Origin: Oscillospiraceae bacterium
Lineage (GTDB): Bacteria; Bacillota; Clostridia; Oscillospirales; CAG-272
Direction: 5' to 3'
Length of the DNA stretch: 64,000 bases
NCBI GenBank assembly: GCA_015063895.1
Contig: SVTG01000007.1
Span: 39,083-103,082, forward strand
Shown: in pieces, positions 9,758 to 21,877 of the stretch
How the letters are laid out: each line of letters opens with the position of its first letter
Numbering within the stretch: position 1 is the first letter of the stretch
The notes under the pieces: generated by a model
Seen by the model: the letters and a program-made list of their open reading frames with translations, nothing else
What the model was told of the DNA's origin: nothing
Databases searched by the model: none
Program-made: the position numbers and the translations under genes

Positions 9758-9889
9758 ATGGCTACTATCGCTCGTGTGATCCATATAGCCATTGTGGGCG
9801 CTATTCTAGGTCTAATTTCGCTAGTCGTTGCGGTTGACCAGAATAGTGCTGAAAGTTGCGCCCGGTTTTACAAACTCGCAGCTGTTTGA
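9758..9889 (+). CDS. putative ilv operon leader peptide, 43 aa (MATIARVIHIAIVGAILGLISLVVAVDQNSAESCARFYKLAAV)
   Basis: ATG at 9758 with upstream GTGAGGTG; 14 of residues 4-26 are Ile/Leu/Val; TGA at 9887-9889; lies between promoter and terminator; too short for the supplied ORF track. Confidence 0.75.
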   Translation: MATIARVIHIAIVGAILGLISLVVAVDQNSAESCARFYKLAAV

Positions 9890-9959
9890 CAGGGTAGGGT
9901 AAGTAGCAAAGAAGTCTAAATATCCTGTTTGTGAAATAGTTGTGAAAGATTTTGAATGT

Positions 9960-10003
9960 AAGCCTTACGGTCTGAACTTTCAGGACGTAGGGCTTTTATT
10001 TTC
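9960..10003 (+). terminator. putative attenuator terminator upstream of ilvB
   Basis: AAGCCTTACG-GT-CTGAA-ct-TTCAG-GA-CGTAGGGCTT hairpin followed by TTATTTT. Confidence 0.75.
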
Positions 10004-10021
10004 CCATAGGAGGGTTTGACG

Positions 10022-11731
10022 ATGAAATTAACGGGCGCACAAATTTTGATGGAATGCTTGCTCGAGCAGGAGGTCGATACCGTATTCGGTTATCCCGGCG
10101 GCACGATCCTGAACGTGTATGACGCACTGTATCGCTACAGCGACAGGATCCACCACGTTTTGACCGCACATGAGCAGGGTGCCGCACACGCCGCTGACGG
10201 CTATGCGCGCAGCACGGGTAAGGTCGGCGTATGCTTTGCGACCTCGGGTCCCGGTGCGACGAACCTGACCACCGGCATTGCCACGGCACACATGGATTCT
10301 TCTCCTGTCGTGTTTATTTCCTGTAACGTGGCGCGCAATCTGATCGGTAAGGATTCCTTCCAAGAGGTGGATATCACGGGTATTACTATGCCCATTACCA
10401 AATGCAATTATATCGTAGATTCGGTGGAAAAGCTGGCTGACACCGTGCGTGCCGCCTTTGCGATCGCAAAGAGCGGTCGCCCCGGGCCTGTATTTATCGA
10501 TATTCTGAAAAACGCAACGGGTGAAAAGACGGAGTTTTTGCCGCTGCCTACCGAGCAGCATTATGCCGAGGGTAAGCTTGGCGCTATGATGCGTCGCTCC
10601 TCGCAGGATTTCAAGGCCCCCGAGGTCGATGAAAAGGATCTGCAAACCCTGGTGGATATGATCCATGCCTCCAAAAAGCCTCTTTTGATCTGCGGCGGCG
10701 GTGTGGTGCGCGGCAGAGCACATAAGGAGTTTTTGGAGTTTGCCGAAAAGATCGACTCCCCCGTGGCCATTACCCTGATGGGTGCGGGCGGCATCTGCGG
10801 ACGCAATCCGTTGGCAACGGGTATGATCGGTATGCACGGTACGCAGGCCTCCAATATGGCGTGTGACGCGTGCGACCTGCTGATCTCTGTTGGCTGCCGC
10901 TTCTCCGACCGTGTGGCGCTTGCCCCCAAGACCTTTGCCAAGCAGGCGAAGATCGTTCATATTGATATTGACCGTGCTGAGATCAACAAAAACGTGCGCA
11001 CCGATCATCATATCGTGGGTGATGCCAAGCGTGTGCTGGCACGTCTGAATGAGATGATCACGCCTGCCGATCACAGCGACTGGAAGAAATACGTATTCTC
11101 CTTTAAGACCGAGACCGAGTACGATGATGCGACCGATACGCTGACCCCCAAGCAGATCCTTTCCTCGATCGCAAAGCTGTTGCCGCAGAATACCGTGGTG
11201 GCAACCGATGTCGGGCAGCATCAGATGTGGTCGATCCAGCACTTCCGCTTTGATTATCCCGGTCAGCTTTTGACCTCGGGTGGCTTTGGCACAATGGGCT
11301 TCGGCCTCGGCGCCGCTATCGGCGCAAAGGTCGGTAATCCCGATAAGACCGTGATTCATATTACAGGCGACGGCAGCTTCCGCATGAACTGTAACGAGCT
11401 TGCCACCGTGCAGAATTACGGCGTGCCGATCATCACCTTTGTGTTCAATAACAAAACGCTTGGCATGGTACGTCAGTGGCAGACGCTGATCTACGACAAG
11501 CGCTATTCCGAGACCACCCTTGCCGACCGCGGCCCCGACTTCGTTGCCCTTGCCAAGGCATACGGATTGGGTGGCGCGCACGTTTCAAACGTTACCGAGC
11601 TGGAGGCGGCGATTGCCGAGGCGATGCAGTGCGGTCACGGCTACGTCATTGACTGCGCCATCGATATGGACGAAAAGGTGCGTCCGATGGTTGGCGGCGG
11701 CTCCCATATTACCGATTTCTTGCTGAGCTGA
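10022..11731 (+). CDS. ilvB: acetolactate synthase large subunit
   Basis: ThDP-enzyme motifs (FGYPGGTILNVYDAL, GDGSFRMNCNELATVQ); ATG 10022 with AGGAGGG; track ORF starts at a TTG 6 nt upstream. Confidence 0.97.
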   Translation: MKLTGAQILMECLLEQEVDTVFGYPGGTILNVYDALYRYSDRIHHVLTAHEQGAAHAADGYARSTGKVGVCFATSGPGATNLTTGIATAHMDSSPVVFISCNVARNLIGKDSFQEVDITGITMPITKCNYIVDSVEKLADTVRAAFAIAKSGRPGPVFIDILKNATGEKTEFLPLPTEQHYAEGKLGAMMRRSSQDFKAPEVDEKDLQTLVDMIHASKKPLLICGGGVVRGRAHKEFLEFAEKIDSPVAITLMGAGGICGRNPLATGMIGMHGTQASNMACDACDLLISVGCRFSDRVALAPKTFAKQAKIVHIDIDRAEINKNVRTDHHIVGDAKRVLARLNEMITPADHSDWKKYVFSFKTETEYDDATDTLTPKQILSSIAKLLPQNTVVATDVGQHQMWSIQHFRFDYPGQLLTSGGFGTMGFGLGAAIGAKVGNPDKTVIHITGDGSFRMNCNELATVQNYGVPIITFVFNNKTLGMVRQWQTLIYDKRYSETTLADRGPDFVALAKAYGLGGAHVSNVTELEAAIAEAMQCGHGYVIDCAIDMDEKVRPMVGGGSHITDFLLS

Positions 11732-11745
11732 AAGGAGGAAGAGCG

Positions 11746-13297
<1,552 letters not shown>

Positions 13298-13300
<3 letters not shown>

Positions 13301-13423
13301 GACTTGCATCTTTGGCGCCTAACACTCCCCCTCGCGGCTCCGCGTAGTTACTACGCGTGACGCCGCGAGGTGAAGTCTTATGCATCCAAATCTGCGGCGT
13401 CTTGACTTGCCTCTTTTGCGCCT
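13298..13423. repeat. nested palindrome / direct-repeat element between ilvC and ilvD
   Basis: CCTCGCGGC(13330)...CGCGTAG-tta-CTACGCG...GCCGCGAGG(13370); outer TAAGACTT/AAGTCTTA; 20-nt direct repeats 13301-13320 and 13404-13423 (18/20 identical). Confidence 0.7.
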
Positions 13424-13453
13424 GCTCTTTTTTTCCTTGACAGGTTTTTTGCT

Positions 13454-13481
13454 GTAATGCCACTTTTGAAAGCGGTATTAC
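13454..13481. other. hairpin upstream of ilvD
   Basis: GTAATGCC-acttttgaaagc-GGTATTAC, 8 bp including one G-U. Confidence 0.5.
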
Positions 13482-13530
13482 AAGAGACAATCTGTTTTCA
13501 CTAAATTTTTCCTCACGGAGGTTTTTTAAA

Positions 13531-15195
13531 ATGAATTCCGATCAGATCAAAAAGGGCGTTGAACGTACCCCGAACCGCAGTCTTTTATATGCACTCGGTT
13601 ATACCGACGAGGAGCTTGCCCGTCCGCTTGTCGGCGTGGTGTCCTCTCACAATGAGATCGTGCCGGGCCACATGCACCTCGATAAGATCACCGAGGCTGT
13701 TAAGGCAGGTATCCGTGCCGCAGGCGGCACGCCCGTGATGTTTCCTGCGATCGCCGTTTGTGACGGTATTGCCATGGGTCACGTGGGCATGAAATATTCG
13801 CTTGTCACGCGTGACTTGATTGCCGATTCTACCGAGGCAATGGTGATGGCTCATCAGTTTGACGGTCTTGTGATGATCCCCAACTGTGACAAAAACGTGC
13901 CGGGCTTGTTGATGGCGGCGGCACGCCTTAATATTCCCACCATCTTCTGCTCGGGCGGCCCGATGCTGGCGGGGCGTCTACAGGATGGACGCCGCACGTG
14001 CCTGAGTCATATGTTTGAGGCGGTTGGCGCTTACAAGGCAGGTGCGATTGATGAGGCGGGCGTTGCCGACTATACCGAAAATGCTTGCCCCAGCTGCGGC
14101 TCCTGCTCGGGTATGTATACCGCAAACTCCATGAACTGCCTCACCGAGGCGATCGGCATGGCGCTCTCGGGCAACGGCACCGTGCCCGCGCCCCTTTCCG
14201 CGCGCATTCGTCTTGCCAAGCATGCCGGTATGAAGATCATGGAGCTGATTGAGAAGAATATCCGTCCCCGTGACATTATGACCGAGGCGGCCTTCCATAA
14301 CGCTGAAACCGTGGATATGGCACTTGGCTGCTCGACCAACACGATGCTGCATCTGCCTGCCATCGCACACGAGGCGGGTATTGAGATCAGTCTTGATATG
14401 TCTAATGCCATCAGTCAGCAGACCCCTAACCTTTGCCATCTTGCCCCTGCGGGCGACACCTATATGGAGGATCTTGACCGAGCGGGCGGCGTGTGGGCTG
14501 TGATGAAGGAATTGACGAAAAAGAATCTGCTTGACACCTCGGTGATGACGGTAACGGGTAAAACACTTGCCGAAAACTTAGAGGGCGTGGTCAATCGCGA
14601 TACGGCGATCATTCGCCCGATCGACAACCCTTACTCCGAAAACGGCGGTATTGCCGTTCTGAAGGGTAATCTTGCCCCCGACGGGTGCGTAGTGAAGCAG
14701 TCTGCCGTGGCACCCGAAATGATGGTGCACGAGGGCCCTGCCCGTGTCTTTGATTCGGAGGACGAGGCGATTGCCGCCATTTATGCGGGTAAGATCGTGG
14801 CGGGTGATGTGGTCGTTATCCGTTACGAGGGCCCCAAGGGCGGTCCCGGTATGCGCGAGATGCTGAACCCCACGTCCGCTATTTGCGGTATGGGACTTGG
14901 TGAGAGTGTGGCCCTGATCACCGATGGACGCTTTTCGGGTGCGACCCGTGGCGCCTCGATCGGTCACGTGAGCCCCGAGGCTGCTGCAGGCGGCACGATC
15001 GCGCTGGTGAAGGAGGGCGATCGCATTGCCATCAACATTAAGGAGTGCAGCATTCAGCTTTTGGTTGACGACGGGGAATTGGCCGCGCGCCGCGCTGCCT
15101 GGGTGGCACCCGAGCCCAAGGTGAAGACGGGGTATCTTGCTCGCTATGCCAAGCTGGTATCCTCCGCCGATAAGGGCGCGATCCTCACGGTATAA
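13531..15195 (+). CDS. ilvD: dihydroxy-acid dehydratase
   Basis: [45 protein letters not shown]. Confidence 0.97.
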   Translation: MNSDQIKKGVERTPNRSLLYALGYTDEELARPLVGVVSSHNEIVPGHMHLDKITEAVKAGIRAAGGTPVMFPAIAVCDGIAMGHVGMKYSLVTRDLIADSTEAMVMAHQFDGLVMIPNCDKNVPGLLMAAARLNIPTIFCSGGPMLAGRLQDGRRTCLSHMFEAVGAYKAGAIDEAGVADYTENACPSCGSCSGMYTANSMNCLTEAIGMALSGNGTVPAPLSARIRLAKHAGMKIMELIEKNIRPRDIMTEAAFHNAETVDMALGCSTNTMLHLPAIAHEAGIEISLDMSNAISQQTPNLCHLAPAGDTYMEDLDRAGGVWAVMKELTKKNLLDTSVMTVTGKTLAENLEGVVNRDTAIIRPIDNPYSENGGIAVLKGNLAPDGCVVKQSAVAPEMMVHEGPARVFDSEDEAIAAIYAGKIVAGDVVVIRYEGPKGGPGMREMLNPTSAICGMGLGESVALITDGRFSGATRGASIGHVSPEAAAGGTIALVKEGDRIAINIKECSIQLLVDDGELAARRAAWVAPEPKVKTGYLARYAKLVSSADKGAILTV

Positions 15196-15214
15196 GCAAT
15201 TTTAGGAGTGTTTT

Positions 15215-16756
15215 ATGGAACGAGTAAAAATATTTGATACGACCCTGCGTGACGGTGAGCAGTCGCCCGGGTGCAGTATGAACCTTGGTGAGAAGATCGA
15301 GGTCGCCAAGCAGCTTGAGCTGATGAAGGTCGATGTGATCGAGGCGGGCTTTGCGATCTCCTCGCCCGGTGACTTTGAATCGGTGCAGTCGATCGCGAAG
15401 GCAGTCAAGGACTGTAGCGTGGCGTCGCTCGCGCGCTCGACCGTCAAGGATATTGACGTTGCATGGGATGCGGTAAAGGTGGCCGCCGATCCGCGCATTC
15501 ACCTGTTTATTGCCACCTCGCCCCTACATATGGAATATAAGCTCCGCATGACGCCCGAGCAGGTGCTGGAAAAAACCGCCGCTATGGTTGCGTATGCGCG
15601 CAAGTATTGCTCAAATATTGAGTTTTCCGCAGAGGACGCCACGCGCTCTGATTGGGAGTTTCTGGCAAGAGTGGTGAACACTGCCATCGATAACGGTGCT
15701 ACCGTTATCAACCTTCCCGACACGGTAGGCTACACGACTCCGAATGAAATGCGTGCCCTGATCGAGTATATGGTAAAAAACACCAATCACGCAGGGCGTG
15801 CCGAGTTTTCTGTGCATTGTCACAATGACCTCGGCATGGCTGTTGCCAACTCGCTTGCGGGCGTGCTTGGCGGCGCCCGTCAGATCGAGTGCACCGTTAA
15901 CGGCCTTGGCGAGCGTGCGGGCAACACCGCCCTTGAGGAGGTCGTAATGGCACTGCATACCCGCCCCGATCTTTACGGAATCGGCACGGGGATCGAAACC
16001 ACGCGCATTTCGCGTGCGAGCAAGACCGTTTATAATATCATCGGTCAGAACGCCCCCCTCAACAAGCCCATCGTTGGCAAAAATGCATTCCTGCACGAGT
16101 CGGGTATTCATCAGCACGGTGTGCTTGCCAACAAGCAGACCTATGAGATCCTTACCCCCGAATCGGTCGGCATCGTGGCCAAAAACCTCGTGCTCGGCAA
16201 GCATTCGGGCAAGCATGCCTTTGAAAGCCGCCTCACCGAGCTCGGTTATCATCTGTCCGCCGAGGAGCTGATGACCTGCTTTGAGGAGTTCAAGGTGCTT
16301 TGCGATAAGAAAAAAACGATCAGCGACGAGGATATTGAGGCGATCGTCCTTCATAAAACCACCGTCGGGGATATGCCCGAGGACGCAGGCTTCAAGCTTG
16401 ACCGCTTTGTGGTCCACACCAGTAACTTTACCACCTCCACGAGCACCGTGGTGCTGACGCGCGACGGTGAAAAGTTTGAGGAGGTCAGCCTCGGTGACGG
16501 TCCTATCGACGCTTCGTTCAAGGCCATCGATAAGATCGTGAATCCCGAGGAGCATACCTTTAAAACCTATACCATTCACTCTATTTCCGAGGGCAAGGAT
16601 ACCCTTGGTGACGTTACTGTGCGTCTTGCTGCGGGCAACCGCACCTACACGGGCAAGGGGCTTTCTACCGATATTATCGAGGCCTCTATCCTCGCGTATC
16701 TGAACGCCATTAACAAAATGCAATATGCCATGGAGCAGGCAAGGGGGGCACAATAA
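15215..16756 (+). CDS. leuA: 2-isopropylmalate synthase
   Basis: [33 protein letters not shown]; 513 aa with C-terminal regulatory domain. Confidence 0.96.
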   Translation: MERVKIFDTTLRDGEQSPGCSMNLGEKIEVAKQLELMKVDVIEAGFAISSPGDFESVQSIAKAVKDCSVASLARSTVKDIDVAWDAVKVAADPRIHLFIATSPLHMEYKLRMTPEQVLEKTAAMVAYARKYCSNIEFSAEDATRSDWEFLARVVNTAIDNGATVINLPDTVGYTTPNEMRALIEYMVKNTNHAGRAEFSVHCHNDLGMAVANSLAGVLGGARQIECTVNGLGERAGNTALEEVVMALHTRPDLYGIGTGIETTRISRASKTVYNIIGQNAPLNKPIVGKNAFLHESGIHQHGVLANKQTYEILTPESVGIVAKNLVLGKHSGKHAFESRLTELGYHLSAEELMTCFEEFKVLCDKKKTISDEDIEAIVLHKTTVGDMPEDAGFKLDRFVVHTSNFTTSTSTVVLTRDGEKFEEVSLGDGPIDASFKAIDKIVNPEEHTFKTYTIHSISEGKDTLGDVTVRLAAGNRTYTGKGLSTDIIEASILAYLNAINKMQYAMEQARGAQ

Positions 16757-18021
16757 TGGGCATGACAATGACACAAAAAATTCTTGCCGCGCACGCGGGG
16801 CTTGACTCGGTAAAGGCGGGCGACCTGATCGAGGCAAGGCTGGATATCGTGCTTGGCAACGACGTCACCACACCCGTGGCTGTCGACGTGTTTGAAAAGG
16901 CAGGATTCACGAGTGTATTTGACAAGGATAAGATCGCGATCGTGCTCGACCACTACACGCCCTGCAAGGACATTAAGTCCGCTGAGCTTTGCGCGACCGC
17001 AAGAGGGTTTGCCAAGCGCTTTGACATTACGCATTTTTACGACGTGGGGGCCGTTGGCATTGAGCACGCGCTCCTGCCCGAGAAGGGCATTGTCGGCCCC
17101 GGGGATCTCATCATCGGCGCCGACTCTCATACCTGCACGTACGGTGCGCTGGGCGCCTTCTCTACGGGCGTTGGCTCTACCGATATGGCCGCAGGCATGG
17201 CAACGGGCGAAAACTGGTTTAAGGTGCCCGCCGCCATCAAGGTCGTGCTGAAGGGTAAATTGCAGCCCTTTGTCAGCGGTAAGGACGTGATTTTGCACCT
17301 GATCGGTCGCATCGGCGTTGACGGTGCGCTGTATAAATCGCTTGAGTTTGTCGGCGAGGGCGTCAAGGCACTCACGATGGACGACCGCTTTGCGATTGCC
17401 AATATGGCGATCGAGGCGGGTGCCAAAAACGGCATTTTCCCGGTTGACGAGCAAACCATGGCATACGTAACGGGTCGCTTTACGCGCCCCGTGCAGGTCT
17501 TTGAGGCCGACGCGGACGCCGTGTATGAGAGCGAGGTCGTGATCGACCTTGATACCCTGCAGCCGACTGTTTCGCTGCCCCATCTGCCCTCTAATACCAA
17601 GACGGTAGACGAGGTCAAGGGTTTGCCCATTGATCAGGTGGTCATCGGCTCCTGCACCAACGGCCGCATCGGTGACCTGCGTGCCGCCGCCGCGATCCTG
17701 AAGGGCAAAAAGGTGGCAAAGGGTGTGCGTTGTATCGTGATCCCTGCGACCGAGGCCATTTATTTGCAGTCGATCAAGGAGGGCTTGACCGAGATCTTTA
17801 TTGAGGCCGGGTGTGCCGTTTCCACGCCCACGTGCGGTCCCTGCCTTGGTGGTCATATGGGCTGTATGGCGGCTGGCGAGCGCGCCGTTGCCACTACCAA
17901 CCGCAACTTTGTCGGACGTATGGGCCACGTGAAGAGCGAGGTGATCCTCGCCAGCCCTGCGGTTGCCGCTGCTTCTGCCGTTTGCGGCGCTGTGGCATCG
18001 CCCTACGATATGGAGGTGTAA
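16756..18021 (+). CDS. leuC: 3-isopropylmalate dehydratase large subunit
   Basis: [28 protein letters not shown] aconitase-family motifs, 421 aa. Confidence 0.96.
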   Translation: MGMTMTQKILAAHAGLDSVKAGDLIEARLDIVLGNDVTTPVAVDVFEKAGFTSVFDKDKIAIVLDHYTPCKDIKSAELCATARGFAKRFDITHFYDVGAVGIEHALLPEKGIVGPGDLIIGADSHTCTYGALGAFSTGVGSTDMAAGMATGENWFKVPAAIKVVLKGKLQPFVSGKDVILHLIGRIGVDGALYKSLEFVGEGVKALTMDDRFAIANMAIEAGAKNGIFPVDEQTMAYVTGRFTRPVQVFEADADAVYESEVVIDLDTLQPTVSLPHLPSNTKTVDEVKGLPIDQVVIGSCTNGRIGDLRAAAAILKGKKVAKGVRCIVIPATEAIYLQSIKEGLTEIFIEAGCAVSTPTCGPCLGGHMGCMAAGERAVATTNRNFVGRMGHVKSEVILASPAVAAASAVCGAVASPYDMEV

Positions 18022-18024
18022 GAG

Positions 18025-18528
18025 ATGTACCAAGGAAAAGCATTTTGCTACGGTGATAATGTCGATACCGACGTGATTATCCCTGCACGCTACTTGAATG
18101 CCCCCTCTGCCGAGGAGCTTGCCAAGCACTGCATGGAGGATATCGATACCGCATTTGTAAAGGAAGTCACCCCGGGTGATATCATGGTGGGTGGCGAGAA
18201 CTTTGGCTGTGGCTCCTCGCGTGAGCACGCACCGATCGCGATTCGCGCCAGCGGCATTTCCTGCGTGATCGCCGCCAGCTTTGCCCGTATTTTTTACCGC
18301 AACGCCATCAATATCGGCTTTCCGATCTTAGAGTGCGCCGAGGCGGCAAAGAGCATCAAAAAGGGCGACCTTGTGCGCGTAGATGCCGACAAGGGCACCA
18401 TTCAAAACCTCACCACGGGCGAGGAATTTCAGGCAACGCCTTTCCCCGCGTTTATCAACCGCATTATTGAAAACGGCGGCCTTTTGCCCTATCTTGTGGC
18501 AAAGCAAAAGGGAGGTGCCGCAAAATGA
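18025..18528 (+). CDS. leuD: 3-isopropylmalate dehydratase small subunit
   Basis: [30 protein letters not shown], 167 aa. Confidence 0.96.
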   Translation: MYQGKAFCYGDNVDTDVIIPARYLNAPSAEELAKHCMEDIDTAFVKEVTPGDIMVGGENFGCGSSREHAPIAIRASGISCVIAASFARIFYRNAINIGFPILECAEAAKSIKKGDLVRVDADKGTIQNLTTGEEFQATPFPAFINRIIENGGLLPYLVAKQKGGAAK

Positions 18529-19598
18529 CCTTCCGCATAGCACTTGTAAAGGGTGACGGGATCGGCCCCGAGATCGTTGACAGCGCCGTAGCGGTGCTTG
18601 AAAGGGTCGGTGAAAAATTCGGTCATCGGTTTGAGTTTACCTCTTATCTTGCAGGCGGCTGTGCCATTGACGCCTGCGGTAAGCCCTTGCCCGAGGAGAC
18701 CGTAGAGGGCTGCAAGAACAGCGACAGCGTTTTGCTTGGTGCTGTGGGCGGCCCCAAGTGGGATACGCTCCCCGGCAATATCCGCCCCGAAAAGGCATTG
18801 CTCGGGCTCCGCGCGGCACTTGGTCTTTATACCAATCTGCGCCCCGCCCGTATTTTCCCCGCACTGAAGGGCGCCTGTGCGCTGCGCCCCGATATCATCG
18901 ACCGCGGCTTTGACCTTGTCATCGTGCGCGAGCTGACGGGTGGCATTTATTTCGGTGAGCGCGGTCGCAGAGAAGGCAAATACGGCCCCGAGGCCTACGA
19001 CACTGAGGCATATAGCGTCATGGAGGTGGAGCGTATTGCACGCGTGGCCTTTGAGACTGCAAGAAAGCGCCGCAAAAACGTGGTGAGCATCGACAAGGCA
19101 AACGTGCTGGAGACCTCTCGCCTGTGGCGTGAGACCGTGCACCGCATCGCCGCCGAATACCCCGATGTGGAGGTTTCGGATATGCTGGTCGACAATGCCG
19201 CCATGCAGCTGATCCGCGACCCCTCGCGCTTTGACGTGGTGGTGACCTCGAATATGTTCGGTGATATCCTCTCCGACGAGGCCTCGCAGATCACCGGCTC
19301 GATCGGTCTGCTGGCCTCTGCCTCGCTTGGCGCCACCAAGTGCGGCCTTTACGAGCCGATCCACGGCTCCGCACCCGATATCGCGGGTCAGAACAAGGCA
19401 AATCCCATTGCCACCATTCTTTCCGCTGCGATGATGCTGCGCTATTCGTTTGACCTTGCCGCAGAGGCAGATGCCATTGAAAACGCCGTCAACAGCGTGA
19501 TCGACGACGGCTACCGTACGGCGGATATTCTGACCGATTCCACCAAGGAACCCCTCACCTGTACCGCCATGACTAAACTTATCATGGAAAGGATCTAA
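18525..19598 (+). CDS. leuB: 3-isopropylmalate dehydrogenase
   Basis: [43 protein letters not shown]. Confidence 0.96.
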   Translation: MTFRIALVKGDGIGPEIVDSAVAVLERVGEKFGHRFEFTSYLAGGCAIDACGKPLPEETVEGCKNSDSVLLGAVGGPKWDTLPGNIRPEKALLGLRAALGLYTNLRPARIFPALKGACALRPDIIDRGFDLVIVRELTGGIYFGERGRREGKYGPEAYDTEAYSVMEVERIARVAFETARKRRKNVVSIDKANVLETSRLWRETVHRIAAEYPDVEVSDMLVDNAAMQLIRDPSRFDVVVTSNMFGDILSDEASQITGSIGLLASASLGATKCGLYEPIHGSAPDIAGQNKANPIATILSAAMMLRYSFDLAAEADAIENAVNSVIDDGYRTADILTDSTKEPLTCTAMTKLIMERI

Positions 19599-19601
19599 GA
19601 A

Positions 19602-20663
19602 ATGCTGAACGTAAAAGTAACGAAAACGACGACTCCCAAGCAAAAGCCGCAGGGCCCCCTTGGCTTCGGTAAGATCTTTACCGATCATATGTTCGTAATG
19701 AATTATACCGAGGGTATGGGCTGGCACGATGCCCGTGTGGTACCCTTTTCCGATATTTCTCTCTCGCCCGCGTGTGTGGTATTCCACTACGGTCAGGAAA
19801 TGTTTGAGGGCATGAAGGCCTATCGCGGTGAGGACGGTAAGACCTACCTGTTCCGCCCCGAGAAAAACGCACAGCGTGCCAACGACTCTAACCGCCGTCT
19901 TTGCATTCCCGAAATTCCCGAGGATATTTTCGTGGAGGCCGTGAAGGCTGTGGTCAAGGTCGATGAGGATTGGATCCCCACGGCCGATGGCACCTCGCTG
20001 TATATCCGCCCCTTTGTGATCGCAACCGACGCCTTCCTTGGTGTGGCACCCTCCAAGACCTATCTCTTTATGGTCATTCTTTCCCCGAGCGGCGCCTATT
20101 ACAGCGAGGGCCTTGCCCCCGTTGGCATCTGGATCGAGGACGACTACGTGCGCGCTGTCAAGGGTGGCATGGGCTATGCCAAGACAGGTGGCAACTACGC
20201 TTGCTCTCTTGCCGCACAGGTGAAGGCACACGACGCCGGCTTTTCGCAGGTGCTTTGGCTTGACGGTGTGGAGCGCCGTTATATTGAAGAGGTGGGCGCG
20301 ATGAACATTTTCTTCAAGATCGACGGCGTGGTGGTAACGCCGATGCTCAACGGCTCTATTCTGCCGGGTGTGACGCGTAATTCCGTGTTGCAGCTGCTGA
20401 AATCCTGGGGCGTGCCCTGTGAGGAGCGCCGCGTTTCGGTGGATGAGCTCCTGGAGGCACAGAAGAACGGTAAGCTTGAGGAGGTATTCGGCACGGGTAC
20501 GGCTGCGGTCATTTCTCCTGTCGGCAAGCTCCGCTACAAGGACGACGTGATGACGATCGGTGACGGCGGCATCGGTGTGCTCAGCCAGAAGATCTACGAC
20601 ACCATCACGGGTATCCAGACGGGTAAGCTTGACGATCCGTTCGGCTGGAGAGTAACGCTTTAA
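19602..20663 (+). CDS. ilvE: branched-chain amino acid aminotransferase
   Basis: class IV aminotransferase; FEGMKAYRGEDGKTYLFRP. Confidence 0.94.
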   Translation: MLNVKVTKTTTPKQKPQGPLGFGKIFTDHMFVMNYTEGMGWHDARVVPFSDISLSPACVVFHYGQEMFEGMKAYRGEDGKTYLFRPEKNAQRANDSNRRLCIPEIPEDIFVEAVKAVVKVDEDWIPTADGTSLYIRPFVIATDAFLGVAPSKTYLFMVILSPSGAYYSEGLAPVGIWIEDDYVRAVKGGMGYAKTGGNYACSLAAQVKAHDAGFSQVLWLDGVERRYIEEVGAMNIFFKIDGVVVTPMLNGSILPGVTRNSVLQLLKSWGVPCEERRVSVDELLEAQKNGKLEEVFGTGTAAVISPVGKLRYKDDVMTIGDGGIGVLSQKIYDTITGIQTGKLDDPFGWRVTL

Positions 20664-20672
20664 GAGGTAATT

Positions 20673-21866
20673 ATGCTGACGTTAGATAAGATTTATCAGG
20701 CGGCCTTCGTGCTTCGTGACGTGGCACGCAGGACCGACCTCATTCAGGCGCGTAATATGTGCACGGATTGTGAGCTGTACCTGAAGACCGAGAATTTGCA
20801 GGTAACGGGCAGCTTCAAGGTGCGCGGCGCGTATTATAAGATCAGCCAGCTGTCCGCGCAGGAAAAGGAAAAGGGCATCATCGCGTGCAGCGCGGGTAAC
20901 CACGCGCAGGGCGTGGCGCTTGCCGCCCAGAAGATGGGCATTAAGAGCGTTATTTGTATGCCCGACGGTGCCCCCATCAGTAAGGTGGAGGCAACCAAGG
21001 CGTTCGGCGCGGAGACCTGTCTTGTACCGGGCGCCTACGACGATGCCTATCAGAAGGCTTGTCAGCTGCGCGATGAAACGGGTGCCACCTTTATTCACCC
21101 CTTTGATGACGAAGAGGTGATCGCAGGTCAGGGCACCATCGGTCTTGAGATCTTAGAGCAGCTGAGCGATGCCGATGCCGTTGTCGTACCGATCGGTGGC
21201 GGCGGTCTGATCGCAGGCGTTGCCTTTGCTGTCAAGCACCTCAATCCCAAGGTGAAGGTCTACGGCGTGCAGGCCGAGCGTGCGGCAAGCATGGCACAGA
21301 GCCTCAAGCAAGGACACCAGATCACGCTTGATTCGGTTTCGACCTTTGCCGACGGTATCGCCGTGAAGCACCCGGGTGACAACACCTTTAAGCTAATCCG
21401 TGAGTACGTTGACGAGGTCGTGACCGTCAGCGAGGACGAGATCGCTACCGCGATCCTTACCCTGATGGAAAAGCAAAAGCTGGTGTCTGAGGGCGCAGGC
21501 GCTGTCGGCGTGGCTGCCGTGATGTTCGATAAGGTGCCCGTGAAGGGCAAGAAGGTCGTGTGCGTTGTTTCGGGCGGCAATATTGACGTGAATATTCTCT
21601 CGCGTGTGGTTACGCGCGGTCTTGTCACCACGGGGCGCAATGCCACTCTGCAGATCGCCCTTGAGGATAAGCCCGGTCAGCTGCTTGGTGTCAGTAGCAT
21701 CATTTCGCGCTGCGGTGGCAACGTTGTCAGCGTGCACCACGAGCGCTCCGACGCCAATATGGCTGTGGCCAGCTGCTTCTTGAAGATCGGCATGGAAACG
21801 CGTGATTTTGCACAGATCGAGGAGATCAAAAATGCCTTGACCGAGGCAGGCTTTAAGATTGTATAA
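20673..21866 (+). CDS. ilvA: threonine ammonia-lyase with C-terminal ACT domain
   Basis: TGSFKVRGAYYKI PLP site; GGGGLIAGVA; ACT-like C-terminus. Confidence 0.93.
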   Translation: MLTLDKIYQAAFVLRDVARRTDLIQARNMCTDCELYLKTENLQVTGSFKVRGAYYKISQLSAQEKEKGIIACSAGNHAQGVALAAQKMGIKSVICMPDGAPISKVEATKAFGAETCLVPGAYDDAYQKACQLRDETGATFIHPFDDEEVIAGQGTIGLEILEQLSDADAVVVPIGGGGLIAGVAFAVKHLNPKVKVYGVQAERAASMAQSLKQGHQITLDSVSTFADGIAVKHPGDNTFKLIREYVDEVVTVSEDEIATAILTLMEKQKLVSEGAGAVGVAAVMFDKVPVKGKKVVCVVSGGNIDVNILSRVVTRGLVTTGRNATLQIALEDKPGQLLGVSSIISRCGGNVVSVHHERSDANMAVASCFLKIGMETRDFAQIEEIKNALTEAGFKIV

Positions 21867-21877
21867 GGAGAAAAACG

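Noticed and set aside
9303-10021. T-box riboswitch upstream of ilvB
   Set aside because: I looked for the conserved T-box AGGGTGGNACCGCG-type sequence and a specifier stem and saw neither; the leader-peptide ORF explains the region better. A covariance-model scan would settle it.
10028-11581. 517-aa antisense ORF opposite ilvB, and similar long antisense ORFs at 12215-13309, 15611-16837, 16645-18228, 18489-20231, 24920-26608, 50744-52165
   Set aside because: They are codon-aligned mirror images of conserved enzymes and arise because TTA/CTA/TCA codons are avoided on the sense strand. No recognisable protein family, no operonic logic.
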